A stretch of DNA of 64,000 nucleotides from Trebouxia sp. TZW2008 (lineage: Eukaryota; Chlorophyta; Trebouxiophyceae; Trebouxiales; Trebouxiaceae). This document shows positions 54,560 through 64,000 of this stretch, in pieces. The notes under the pieces were generated by a model, which was given only the letters and a program-made list of their open reading frames with translations, made no database searches and was not told where the DNA came from. Where the stretch lies: the NCBI GenBank assembly GCA_002118135.1, contig BDIU01000268.1:1-64000 (forward strand), written 5' to 3'. Each line of letters begins with the position of its first letter. Positions within the stretch are counted from its first letter, which is position 1. The position numbers and the translations under genes were made by a program.

Positions 54560-57500
54560 ATGCCCCGGGCAGCGGACGATGGCAAGAACGCTACAAGCTT
54601 AGCCAGGTAAGACTGCGTTGACAAGCTCGGGGTCAACCTGCAAGCCCAAGCTCGCCTTCTACGCGCTTACCATCACTGTGTGCACACTTGCGCCAGCTTT
54701 GTTCATTCCCTTGTGTTTGTACAGTCGCCCTTCCTTCTTCGGTGGCTTCGTCTCCACTCGCCAGGCTTCCGCCCTTCCTACCTGGAAGCCTGCCAAGCCT
54801 GTTGAGATCCCTACTGGTCCCGCTGGCAAACAGACACACCAATCAAAAGCGCCTGCTGCAGCCACAGCCAAGCCAGCTGTTCAGCCCAAGCCTGCGCCTC
54901 CACCTAACCCAGCAGTAGTCAGGCAGGAGCGCCTCAAGTCAAACAGAAATTTCGATTCTGATTCTGACTCAGAAGCGGACAACCAGAGAGTAAGGCAGCA
55001 GCAATCGCTCAGCAAGCTAGAACAGAAGCTTGCAGCAGCTGAAAAGGAAGTTGCTGCAAAGCGTGCTGCTTCGAAACCACAGCATGCTCAGCACGCTCAG
55101 CAGGCACAGCAGCTGCAACAGCAGCAAGCATACAGCTCGCCTTACAACCATGCCCCAAAGCCTCACGCCAGCAAGATGCGCACAGTCCTGCCAAAGGGCA
55201 AAGCTGGCGCAGCATCCAGGAATATGGCCCTTGCTCCTCAGGTGAAATTGCTGATTTGGGTGCATTTGCAGTGCACAAGGTGCTAGTGTGCATTTTGATA
55301 CATCTACCGTGCCCAGACTGTCTTGATGCATTCTGGTGCATCTGCAGTGCACAAAGCAACAGTATGCATTGTGGTGTGATGGCTGCACATGAAGCGCCAA
55401 TGCACAATTTACTGTATCTGCTGTCAATATGACATGCATGTAGATTGATGAGAAATGCAACAGCAACTGCATTGAAAGGGCAGCATCCTGCAATATGGCC
55501 CTTGGCCCCTCAGGTGCTACTCTGCACTATTTCTTACCTGGAATGAAAAGCAACTTTCAAATCACAAGTGAAATGTAACAATTTTGACCAAGTTGCACAG
55601 CTAGCAGATGAGAAGGTGTTTGATGTTGTTTCGCCTGTAACCAAGCAATGGTCAAAATCGCCGTCAGCATGAATGTCAGGAACAGATCATGCAAGCCTTG
55701 TGTGTTGTTTCAAGTGCTGAAATCACTGCGCTTTGCAGGCATTAGGGCTTTGACGCAAGCAAATGGCTGACAGAGGCATCCAGCAAGCAGTGGAATGAGT
55801 CCAGGCCCAAAGCCCTGCTCAAAATATAGAATTCCCTAAGCCGATCACATCTTGTTTCAATTGCTGCTGTTATTATCACAGGCTGCAAGCTACATGGTTC
55901 AACTGTGCAGGCGATAGGGCTTTCCCGTAAGCAAATGGCGGACAGAGGCATCCGACAGGCAGTGGACTCAGTCCGAGCACAAAGCCCTAACCACCCTGCA
56001 CATCGCCCTAACCCACCCACAGCTTCAGCCTCAGCTAGTCATGCGGCCATTCCCAATCAAAACGCACAGCGCACTGGTTCAAATCCAATGAGTTCAGGCT
56101 TTTCTAGTCATGCTCCCAAGGGCTTGCCAGCTTCACCTGACCGATCCCAGCAGAGACCCTTCACCCAGCCCCCCTTGCGCCCCAACCCGCCCCGCCACCC
56201 CCTTGCTTCAGGCACAGCCCCTAGAAACCAAACCGCCCAACATGAACAGATGCCAGCATGGATGCAGAAAGCTAAGCAAGCAGGTGCATGCACAGTCTGC
56301 AAATCAGTCTGTTACTACGCACTGCATGCTATGTTTTGCACTCCCTCTTACTGCCCTGGGTATACATGCCATGCTGTCTGTAGCAAATCCTACAGTCTGC
56401 TGGTTTTCAGAATGCCAAGAATGCCAAATGACACAGAACCTGATGCAATTGTTCATGCCTGTTGCTCTGCTCACTGCAGTCACTGACAGTCTCAGCTTGG
56501 CAGCTTGGCAGTTGTATCAACTTGGTCCAGGCTCATCAGTCCCTCTGGTCAATTTCCAATTGCTTTTGTTGTTTGAGTACCCGCTGGTGAGATTTGGTGA
56601 CCCAGCTAGGGGTCCAGCAGCATAATGTTGTCCCAAAGCACTGGCCCAAAGTTGTCTTGCCCAGACCCGTTCTATTTGACTACTTGAATGAGCCGTGAAG
56701 TCAAGCAGATGTCTGCACAGTCAGTTCATTTAGATCAGTCCATGAAAATGACTGCATGCACAAAATTGCATGAACACTGTTGCATGCAAAATCACTGACC
56801 TGCCATGCATATGCAATTGCAGTGTTGGCTGGCAGAGGGTAAAAGCGCATGTGGCCCTCTGAGCCAGCAGTTCAGGCTGATGGCGCCTTTGTAGTTTGCT
56901 GGTAGTTATTGAGGGAGCTTCTTTCTGAATTCACCTACAACAATGTGCATTGCAGTGTTGGCTGGCAGAGGGGCAAAGCGCATGTGGCCCTCACAGCCAG
57001 AGTATGAAGAAGAGGATGATGGCTTTGTGCTCGCTGATGATGAGCCTGATTGGCGGCAAGCCCTCAAAAGCATCACCAATCATGTCCACTGCAGTATTGG
57101 GCTCCAACCATTGCAAGCACAGCACTGACTTGTAATGGATGTGCATTGCAGTGTTGGCTGGCAGAGGGGCAAAGCGTATGCGGCCCTCAGAGCCAGAGTA
57201 TGAAGAAGAGGATGATGGCTTTGTAGTCGCTGATGATGATGAGCCCGATTGGCGGCAAGCTCTCAAGAGCATCACCAAATATGATCCTTCCAAGTGAGTC
57301 TCGCCTCATGTTGTCCCACCTGATTTTGGAATGCTACACTCATATCTGCATTGTGAGCCTCCTTTGCAATGCCTCTGACTGGCAGCGCTGTTTGATACGC
57401 ATCACGAAATATGCCTCTTCCAATTTACTTTCAGCTGACGACAAACGCTGCCATCATAGAAAAGATGCTGCAGATGTGAAACTGCACAAGGATTCTGCAG

Positions 57501-60171
57501 CTTCAGGACTGCTCAAGCTATAGTCTTGCTGGCTGTTTCAACAGCATTGTGCTGCATTAGAAAACAAATTTGACGATCCTCAACTTGGTAGGGCGCTTCT
57601 TATCATTCCTGTTGAGGTTTCACGCAGCTGAAGGTCAAAACTAAAGAACTCAAGTCCAATTCACATCTAAAAGATTTTCATGCATCCTTGTCAAAGATGC
57701 ACAGCTGTGCAAAATGGCCTGATGCATTCTCGGACTCGACGCCAGGCGAACATGGCATGGTACAGACACATTGATGCACCTTCACATCTACTCTACTGCG
57801 ACCTAAGTATCTGACAGATGTGCTTGACTCCTATTTCAGCTTGCTCTGTCTGCAGTGTTGCACTGCATTGATTGGCCCTGCTAAGCATCTCAGCAGCGAC
57901 TTGTGCGGCACGTCTTGCCATCATGCGACCTAAGTATCTACACATCTGCTTGACACCTACCTTATCTAGCTCTGTCTGAACTGTTGTACATACATTGCAC
58001 ATACATTGGTCGGCCCTGCTGAGCGTGTCAGCAACAACTTGTGCAACATGCTGTGCCATCATATCAAGTCAAGTGTGACAAGCTTTCTGTCAAGTTCATG
58101 TTGTGCCCTGTTTGACTCTGCTGCATCTACAGTAGTTGCTGCAGCAGCTTCAAGCACAGCATGATGCAATTTGTACAGACGGGTTGCCTATATCTAACAG
58201 ATCTGCTTGGCTCCTACTCTAGCTAGCTCTGTCTGCACTGTTGCACTGCATTGATCGGCCCTGCTGAGCATGTCAGCAGCAACTTGTGCAGCATGCCGTG
58301 CTTTGCAAGGTATTGAGGTGGGGGCTGCCTGCTCTTCAAGAACAGGTCTATAACTACCTGCGTTGTCTCAATCACTTGTGAGTGCTTCCATGATCTTTCA
58401 AGAATAGGAGCAGTGCGCAGCTGCATGCAGAATGCAATTTGTTTGACTGTACCCACAGACCAGATCATACTCTGCAGTTGCGCAACTGACTGTAAGCTTG
58501 TGTGCTGTTTTGCTTACTCCTGAGCATCATGTCAAGTCAAGTGTGATAAGCTTTCTGTAAAGTTTCTGTCGTGCCCTGTCTGACTTTGCTGCATCTACAG
58601 GAGCTGCTGCAGCAGCTTCAAGCACAGCATGGTGCAAACTATGCAGACGGGTTGCGAGCACGACTTGCTGCAACAGTGTTTGGATCCTGTCACGCATCCC
58701 AGTATGCGCTGTGTCTAAGCTCAACTGCCAACTTGCATTTGTGAAGCTGTCAAGGAGTACCTTAGATTGGACTCCATGAAGGGACAAACGGAAACTTCTA
58801 TGCCATTTGGCGCTTTGCAGAAGCCTGGGATAAACCGTCCCTTTGCTGCTTCTCAAGAACAGGCAAATGCTGATGTGCTGCTTTGTTCCTGGATTTGATG
58901 GGTCTGCGCTGCAGATTTGATGACCGAGGGTTTGATGACCGTAGCATGGAAGCCAACTACAAGCAAATCCAGGTAAGCGTGCTGAGTATATTTGCGCAGT
59001 GTCTTGGAGACCCTAGGTTGACTGTTGAAATGCTTTCCTCCTCCTTCCATGCCTTCGTTGTTTGGCATCCTATTCCTACCGTTACAGACCTGTGCTGGCT
59101 CCCAAAGACACAAAAGCAAAAAAAGTATGTTTGTTTAGCTTGCATCTGACTATTGTTGCCATGCAGTGTCAAACTCATCACTTGAAGTTGTCACTGAAGC
59201 AGCATGCAAAACCTTTGACAAAATTACATGGTCTGCAGTAGCAAAACCTAAGGCACCATAAGAGTTCACACACAGCGTCTGCAACCTGCATGAAGCATCA
59301 CAAAACATGACATTGCAAGCTGGCGTGATGAGTCAGCGTCGGCCTTAGGACACTTGCTATGTATCAACCTTATTGATGCTAAATCATACGCAAATGCTGG
59401 CTGAAGAGCGCCGCAGCGCGTGCTTAGGCTGGGAAGAGTTCACTGCAAGCTGACATGATGCCTGGTTGATGTTGGCACTTCTTGGCCTGGGAGATATTAC
59501 TCATCAACCTTACTTGCACTGACTCAAGCTCACGAGATGGATGAGTGCAGGCTGAGGAGCATCGCAGTACTTGCCTGGGCCATAAGTATCAGTCGTGTCA
59601 TTTCATGCTCTAGATTCCTGCTCTGCTCCCGCCTTCCCAAACTCTCTTCTCCACTGCAGTGCAGTGTTATGGTGTCTGCGTAGCCAGTCAAATTGAGCAA
59701 ATTTCATGTCATGTTGTTTGCAGGCTAAGGAGCGGCGCAGTGCTTGCGTGGGCAGTGAAGATGACTTGTGTTCTCAAGACAGACCTTGCTCAAGCTATCA
59801 TGATTCTTCATTGGTTTTGAAACTTCAGTTCCTGTATCATCCGCACTCAAACTGATTTAATCTGTAGATGCTGTAGGCTGAGGATCGCCGCAGTGCTTGT
59901 CTGGGCCAGAAAGATGACAGACGTGCAGTGGAAGAAGAGCTCAGGCATGAGGAGGAGAAGAGGCCAAAAGGGGGGACCTATGAAATCTTTTGATGAACTT
60001 GATATGAGAGACTCGTGTAAGCTGACTTGATGCATGGTTCAGGCTGAGGAGCGGCGCAGTGCTCGCCTAGGCCGGGAAGATGACCGCCGTGCTGAGGAAG
60101 AAGAGCTCAGGCATGAAGAGGAGAAAAGGCGAAAAAAGAAAGCCAAGGCGAGCAAGGGCTTTGTTATGTAA
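54560..60171 (+). CDS. SPT2: SPT2 histone chaperone (SPTY2D1 family)
   Basis: Chromatin protein binding H3-H4 and DNA during transcription. Exons: 54560-54606 (MPRAADDGKNATSLA), 54725-55241, 55911-56283, 57152-57293, 58915-58972 and 60043-60171. Phases agree throughout. The long middle is Pro/Ala/Gln-rich and disordered, with one coiled coil (LEQKLAAAEKEVAAKRA). The conserved C-terminal SPT2 domain is split over the last exons: PSEPEYEEEDDGFVVADD, EPDWRQALKSITKYDPSK, FDDRGFDDRSMEANYKQIQ, then EERRSARLGREDDRRAEEE and a Lys-rich end. This matches the animal form (FGYD-KY-DES--A-RYMES, E-RS-RLG--ED). Four of its exons have partial tandem copies beside them. Complete and likely functional. Confidence 0.9.
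55475..55517 (+). pseudogene. Downstream copy of SPT2 exon 2 end and donor
   Basis: AAAGGGCAGCATCCTGCAAT and ATGGCCCTTGGCCCCTCAG with a GTGCTA donor repeat the last ~40 bp of exon 2 (55200-55241) with a few changes and a short deletion. Confidence 0.75.
55738..55830 (+). pseudogene. Upstream partial copy of SPT2 exon 3
   Basis: GCAG then GCATTAGGGCTTTGACGC repeats the acceptor and first ~90 bp of exon 3 (KQMADRGIQQAVE against KQMADRGIRQAVD). It carries an in-frame TGA and has no donor. Spacing to the functional copy is about 172 bp. Confidence 0.85.
56815..57125 (+). pseudogene. Two upstream partial copies of SPT2 exon 4
   Basis: Acceptors at ~56822 and ~56957 precede copies of GTTGGCTGGCAGAGG. 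The first keeps ~40 bp, then decays. The second is nearly complete (PSQPEYEEEDDGFVLADD, EPDWRQALKSITN) but diverges before the donor. The functional exon starts at 57152. A graded loss with distance is clear. Confidence 0.88.
57780..58860 (-). other. Antisense repetitive open frames within an SPT2 intron
   Basis: Minus-strand frames contain two alternating modules. Module A (58530-58856 and 58063-58165) includes LEAAAAAPVDAAKSDRARQK. Module B (near 58300, 58000 and 57880) includes AAQVAADMLSRADQCSATVQ and TELARVGAKQIC. Module B copies are ~150 bp apart. They read like protein, with balanced charge, but no ATG-led gene model could be built. It may be a nested gene with duplicated exons or its relic. 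Confidence 0.35.
59390..60042 (+). pseudogene. Four upstream partial copies of SPT2 last exon
   Basis: Copies of GCTGAGGAGCGGCGCAGTGC begin near 59399, 59550, 59724 and 59875, before the functional exon at 60043 (period 150-175 bp). The nearest copy retains RRAVEEELRHEEEKR-like sequence almost to the end. More distant copies keep only 20-45 bp. None reads through to the true stop. Confidence 0.88.
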
Positions 60172-60837
60172 GGCTTTGTGTATGTGCTTGCTCAGCAATG
60201 ATCAAGCAACAAGACAGCTAGTATAGGAGCAAGTCATGATATACCGTAGTACAGGTGAACAGCCGCCATGAGCCCCAAAGCATAACTTGTAGCTTAGATG
60301 AGGCGGATGTGTTTGCCTCTTCCTGCTTTATTTCAATGTTTTGTCTAAATTTGTATAGTAGGTTCTACGATGGCGTTGTACCTAAGCAGACATGAGTATG
60401 GTGGGATGTGAAGCAAAGACACCATGTGCCATAGTGCTTTAGAATAGCAATGACAGAATGAGTGTTTAGGTACTCTAAGAGTGTATCCAACATCTGGAAT
60501 CCACATGCAGCAGTGACCATTGATGAACAGCTCAAGCCATAGCTATCGCTGGCAGCTCTTCACCCTCGGGACTGGATGAATTGTCATCCTGCAAAGGAAC
60601 ATATAAGCTTTGCTGGTGACGACATGATGCACATCAACCAGTGATGAGTAAAAATGACAGAGTTGCATGCATGCTGCAGAGCTGATTTGCATGCATGCCG
60701 CAAGCAAGTGCCATGCCTCGAAAAAGCGTTGCGGGTACGTAATGGCGCAGCTGACCACGAAGCACACCCGCATTTGCCGTCTCAACGAAGGACAAGTAGA
60801 TCGCTCAAGGTCCTTGGTGCGCGCATTGGCAAGTGCC
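60172..60837. other. Intergenic/promoter region of hydrolase 2
   Basis: About 665 bp between the SPT2 stop and the hydrolase start. No gene supported. The GCATGCATGC-type motif recurs near 60665 and 60690. Confidence 0.4.
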
Positions 60838-63800
60838 ATGAGTTCCGTACTACTTACACCAGCTGCTTCCAAGAAAGCGTTTCCTGTGGCGAGATTGTGC
60901 AGATCTAGACAGTTGCACAACCGGTCCATCATTCGCAGCTGCGTCAAGACATCAGTCAGTGCTGCTGTGCAAAGGAAGCGCTTGAGGGCGAACGGCGTTA
61001 ACTTTGTGGTCGACGATCAAGGCGACAAATCAGCAACACCCGTGATCCTGTTGCACGGTTTCCCTAACCGCGCTAATCTCTGGGAAAGGCAGGTACAGCA
61101 GGACCTTTCTTGCTGACACTTCAAGCATTGTTCGTCCACCATTGCAAGGACTGACTTTGTGGGTACCAGCTCGCATACCAAACTCCGTCTGCCTGTACAG
61201 ATTCCCTCTTTGCTCGATGAAGGTTTCCGAGTGATAGCTCCGGACCTTCGTGGGGCTTTCAATGGCGAAAGCGATGCTCCCAAAAGCGCGAAAGAGTATC
61301 ACATGACAAATGTCCTGGTCAAGGATTTGGCAGGTGGGGTCTTGTTGCTCAGTCCAGGCTGCCAAGAAAGCATTCTACAGCCACAAATCTGCTAGTACAG
61401 TGACTTCTCTCAGTAACAACTCACCAAAAAAAGACCCTTACATCACATTGTCCGTACTCAGCAGTAACACTGTAGTCAGAATGCAGTGCTTAGTTCCCAG
61501 CTGCACGGTCCTTATATATCAAGTGTTATTACATTCAGTGTCCTTATAAGGAGAGATGACTGTAGTACAGTAAATTTTCTTAGAATCACTGCGCTCTGGA
61601 CGTCAAGAGAGCAAAAACAGTTGAATAAGAAAGCAAACATAGCTGGGCATGGACTATGGCACACCACCCCAGTAGAGAGTCTCAGCTGCACAATTACTGC
61701 CCCTGCATGGTGCCCTCTTGCTAACGCCCCTGATGAGGTTTTGCGCAATTCAGGTATCTTAAATGTGCTAGACATCAGGAAGGCTCACATCGTGGGGCAT
61801 GATTGGGGTTCAGCTCTTGCATGGGTCTTTGCTGCATGACCACTGCCCCTACATGGTGCCCTCTTGCTAACGCCTCTGATGACATTTTGCGCAATTCAGG
61901 TGTCTTATACGCGCTAGACATCAGGAAGGCTCACATCGTGGGGCATGATTGGGGTTCAGCCCTTGCATGGGTCTTTGCTGCATGACTACTGCCCCTACAT
62001 GGTGGCCTCGTGCCGATGGGCAGCGACACAAACGCCTGATGTTATATTGTGCTATACAGGTATCCTGGACGCGCTAGACATCAATAAGGCTCACATAGTG
62101 GGGCATGACTGGGATACGCCAGTAGCGTGGACCTGCGCTGGCCTCTACCCAGACAGTCCCTCTTTGCCAATGGGCAACTCAGTACACTGTCTGACAGAGG
62201 GAAAGTGTTGCAGGCATCCTAGATGCGTTACACATCAAGAAGGCTCACATTGTGGGGCATGAGTGGGGCTCATCCCTTGCTTGGACCTTTGCTGCCCTCT
62301 GCCCTGAACGCAACTCGCCAGCTGATGGGCAGCATGACCTGCTGCGCGACACTGTGATCTTTTTGCAGGCGTTCCAGATGCCCTAGACATTAAGAAGGCT
62401 CACATAGTGGGACATGATTGGGGCTCATCTCTAGCGTGGGCCTTTGCTACATAACAACTGCCCCTAGATGGCGCCCTCTTGCTGATGGGCAAGATGCCTG
62501 ATGACGTTTTGTGCTATACAGGTATCCTGAATGCGCTAGACATCAAGCAGCTTCACATCGTGGGGCATGATTGGGGCTCACCCCTTGCTTGGGCCTGTGC
62601 TGCCCTTGGCCTGACTCACATAGTCCCAGTCTGCAGCGCAACACCTGGAATGACAGAACTTTCATGTTGCAGGAATTCGAGATGCCTTGAACATCAAGAA
62701 AGCACACATGCGGATGACTGGGGTTCGGCCCTTGCCTGGGCCATTGCTGCCCTGTACCCAGAGCGCACACTCCAACCAGCGAAACAACACAACATGTCAC
62801 TGCCAAGATGGCCCTGTGTTGCAGGTATCCTGGACGTGCTAGACATCAAGAAAGCACACATAGTGGGGGATAACTGGGGTTCATCCCTTGCCTGGGCCAT
62901 TGCTGCCCCGTACCCAGAGCGCACACTTTGATCAGCAAACAACACAACATGTCATCTAACACCATGCCTGTGTGATGCAGGCATCCTGGATGCATTAGAC
63001 ATCAGGAAGGCTCACATAGTGGGGCATGATTGGGGCTCACTCCTTGCTTGGGCCTTTGCTGCCCTTGGCCTGACTGACACAGTCCCAATTTGCAGCGCAA
63101 CATCTGGAACGACAATATTTTCATGTTGCAGGCATTCTACATAGACATCAAGAAGGCTCATACAGTGGGGCATGATTGGGGCTCATCTCTAGCGCAGGCC
63201 TTTGCTGCCCTTGGCCTGACTCACATAGTCCCAATCTGCAGCGCAACATCTGGTATGACAGAACTTTCATGTTGCAGGAATTTGAGATGCCTTGAACATC
63301 AAGAAAGCACACATAGTGGGGGATGACTGGGGCTCATCTCTAGCGCAGGCCTTTGCTGCCCTGTACGCAGAGTGCACATTCCAACCAGCGAACAACACAA
63401 CATGTCATCTGAGACCATGCCTGTGTGATGCAGGCATGTTGTATGCATTAGACATCAGGAAGGCTCACATAGTGGGGCATGGTCGGGAATATCCCTTGCA
63501 TGGCCCTTTGCTGCCCTTGACTTGACTCACACAGCCCTGATCTGGGACGCAGCATTTCGGATGAGAAATTTCTCATGTTCCAGGCATCTTGGATGCATGA
63601 GACATCAAGAAGGCTCACATAGTGAGGCACAATTGGGGCTCATCTCTTGCTTGGGCCTTTGCTGCCCTTAATTTCACTCCCACAGCCCTAATCTGGGACG
63701 CAGCACTTTGGATGAGATTTCTCATGTTGCAGGTATTCTAGATGCCTTAGACATCAAGAAAGCTCACATAGTGGGACATGATTGGGGTTCATCCCTTGCA

Positions 63801-63916
63801 TGGGCCTTTGCTGCGCTCTACCCAGAGCGCACTCTCCAGTTAGTGGGCATGTCAGTGGGCAACCCTACGGGATACATGCAAGGGTCCCATGCAATAGAGC
63901 AAAAGCTAAAGTCCTG
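60838..63916 (+). CDS. Alpha/beta hydrolase 2 (epoxide hydrolase-like), possible plastid form, runs off the window
   Basis: Paralogue of the hydrolase at 50455. Exon 1 (60838-61092) begins MSSVLLTPAASKKAFPVARL, a Ser/Ala/Arg-rich extension resembling an organelle transit peptide. It is followed by RLRANGVNFVVDDQGDKSA and ILLHGFPNRANLWERQ. Exon 2 (61201-61333) has FRVIAPDLRGAFNGESDAP. The functional exon 3 is the last of 14 copies (63733-63916): GILDALDIKKAHIVGHDWG, then FAALYPERTLQLVGMSVGN, ending at a GTAACC donor. Later exons (lid tyrosine, catalytic His) lie to the right of the window. All joins are in the same phase as in hydrolase 1. Confidence 0.88.
61420..61585. mobile_element. MITE-like dispersed element, copy 4 (in hydrolase 2 intron)
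   Basis: CTTACATCACATTGTCCGTA, TGTAGTCAGAATGCAGTGCT, TGCACGGTCCTTATATATCA and the end TGTAGTACAGTAAATTTTCTTAG align in order with the copies at 11990, 39465 and 51593. It sits between exon 2 and the exon array. Confidence 0.6.
61754..63732 (+). repeat. Array of 13 partial copies of the hydrolase nucleophile exon before the complete one
   Basis: Copies start (first base after CAG) at 61754, 61900, 62060, 62214, 62369, 62522, 62673, 62825, 62981, 63132, 63278, 63434 and 63584. The complete exon is at 63733. Spacings are 146-160 bp. Each unit holds ~65 bp of intron end with an AG acceptor and ~85-110 bp of exon start. None has the rest of the exon or a donor. Elbow readings vary: GHDWG in copies 1, 2, 5, 6, 9 and 10; GHDWD in 3; GHEWG in 4; GDNWG in 8; GDDWG in 11; RHNWG in 13. 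Copies 7, 10 and 12 have indels. Copies 11 and 13 have early stops. Confidence 0.95.
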
Positions 63917-64000
63917 GTAACCCGCTGCTGCTCCCAGTATTTGCTGATGTATTGGTTTCCTCACTTGTACTGACTAATTTGCTGTTTCTTTGCACCAAAC

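Noticed and set aside
61754..63732. CRISPR array or simple satellite as explanation for the 152-bp units
   Set aside because: Units are diverged copies of an exon start plus its intron end, with no conserved short repeat alternating with unique spacers, in a nuclear eukaryotic gene.

Overview
The window is nuclear DNA of a eukaryote, most likely a green alga (Viridiplantae). Almost every recognisable gene is split into short exons bounded by GT donors and TGCAG acceptors. The plant-style cytochrome c oxidase subunit 6b and the plant-type sugar-nucleotide transporter support a green lineage. IFT38/CLUAP1 and a FOP/TON1-like LisH protein point to an organism with cilia or retained ciliary genes. 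Exons were joined by eye from splice signals, reading phase and remembered family sequences; no search was run. Species and class cannot be named from sequence alone.

Layout, left to right: CTG microsatellite and two tandem arrays (1-2065); a four-helix membrane protein (-, 2648-3594); an unrecognised multi-exon gene (-, 5101-6970); TFIIH p52/TFB2 (+, 7047-12862); RanBP1 (-, 13771-15747), divergent from IFT38/CLUAP1 (+, 16081-20362); ribosomal protein uS10/RPS20 (-, 21115-21868) with an inverted exon fragment upstream; a small hydrophilic protein (-, 23303-23687). From about 23.9 to 30.6 kb is a compact block of tightly packed, partly overlapping genes. It includes a BRO-N-type gene, a second BRO/KilA-like gene, a microbial-type PARG with an apparent one-base frameshift, a 62-aa membrane protein and several unknowns. 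This block looks virus- or mobile-element-derived. Then come a large FOP/TON1-like LisH gene (-, 31091-37990), COX6B with a huge low-complexity N-terminal extension (+, 38470-40623), a TPT-family nucleotide-sugar transporter (-, 41408-43865), 26S proteasome subunit RPN5 (+, 44615-49687), a soluble epoxide-hydrolase-like alpha/beta hydrolase (-, 50455-53609), SPT2 histone chaperone (+, 54560-60171), and a second, plastid-targeted-looking hydrolase running off the right edge (+, 60838 onward).

The most striking structure is shared by many genes: short segments that carry a splice site plus the adjoining part of an exon are tandemly duplicated at periods of about 70-165 bp. Usually only the copy nearest the rest of the gene is complete, and copies further away are truncated or decayed. 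The extreme case is the second hydrolase, where 14 copies of the catalytic nucleophile exon, each with its own acceptor, lie at about 152-bp spacing and only the last has a donor. The same pattern occurs in TFB2, RanBP1, IFT38, SPT2 and the FOP-like gene. A dispersed MITE-like element appears four times.

Most genes here are housekeeping (transcription/repair, nuclear transport, translation, protein degradation, respiration, chromatin) and are not functionally clustered. Divergent pairs with short intergenic spaces (RanBP1/IFT38; FOP-like/COX6B; transporter/RPN5) probably share promoters.
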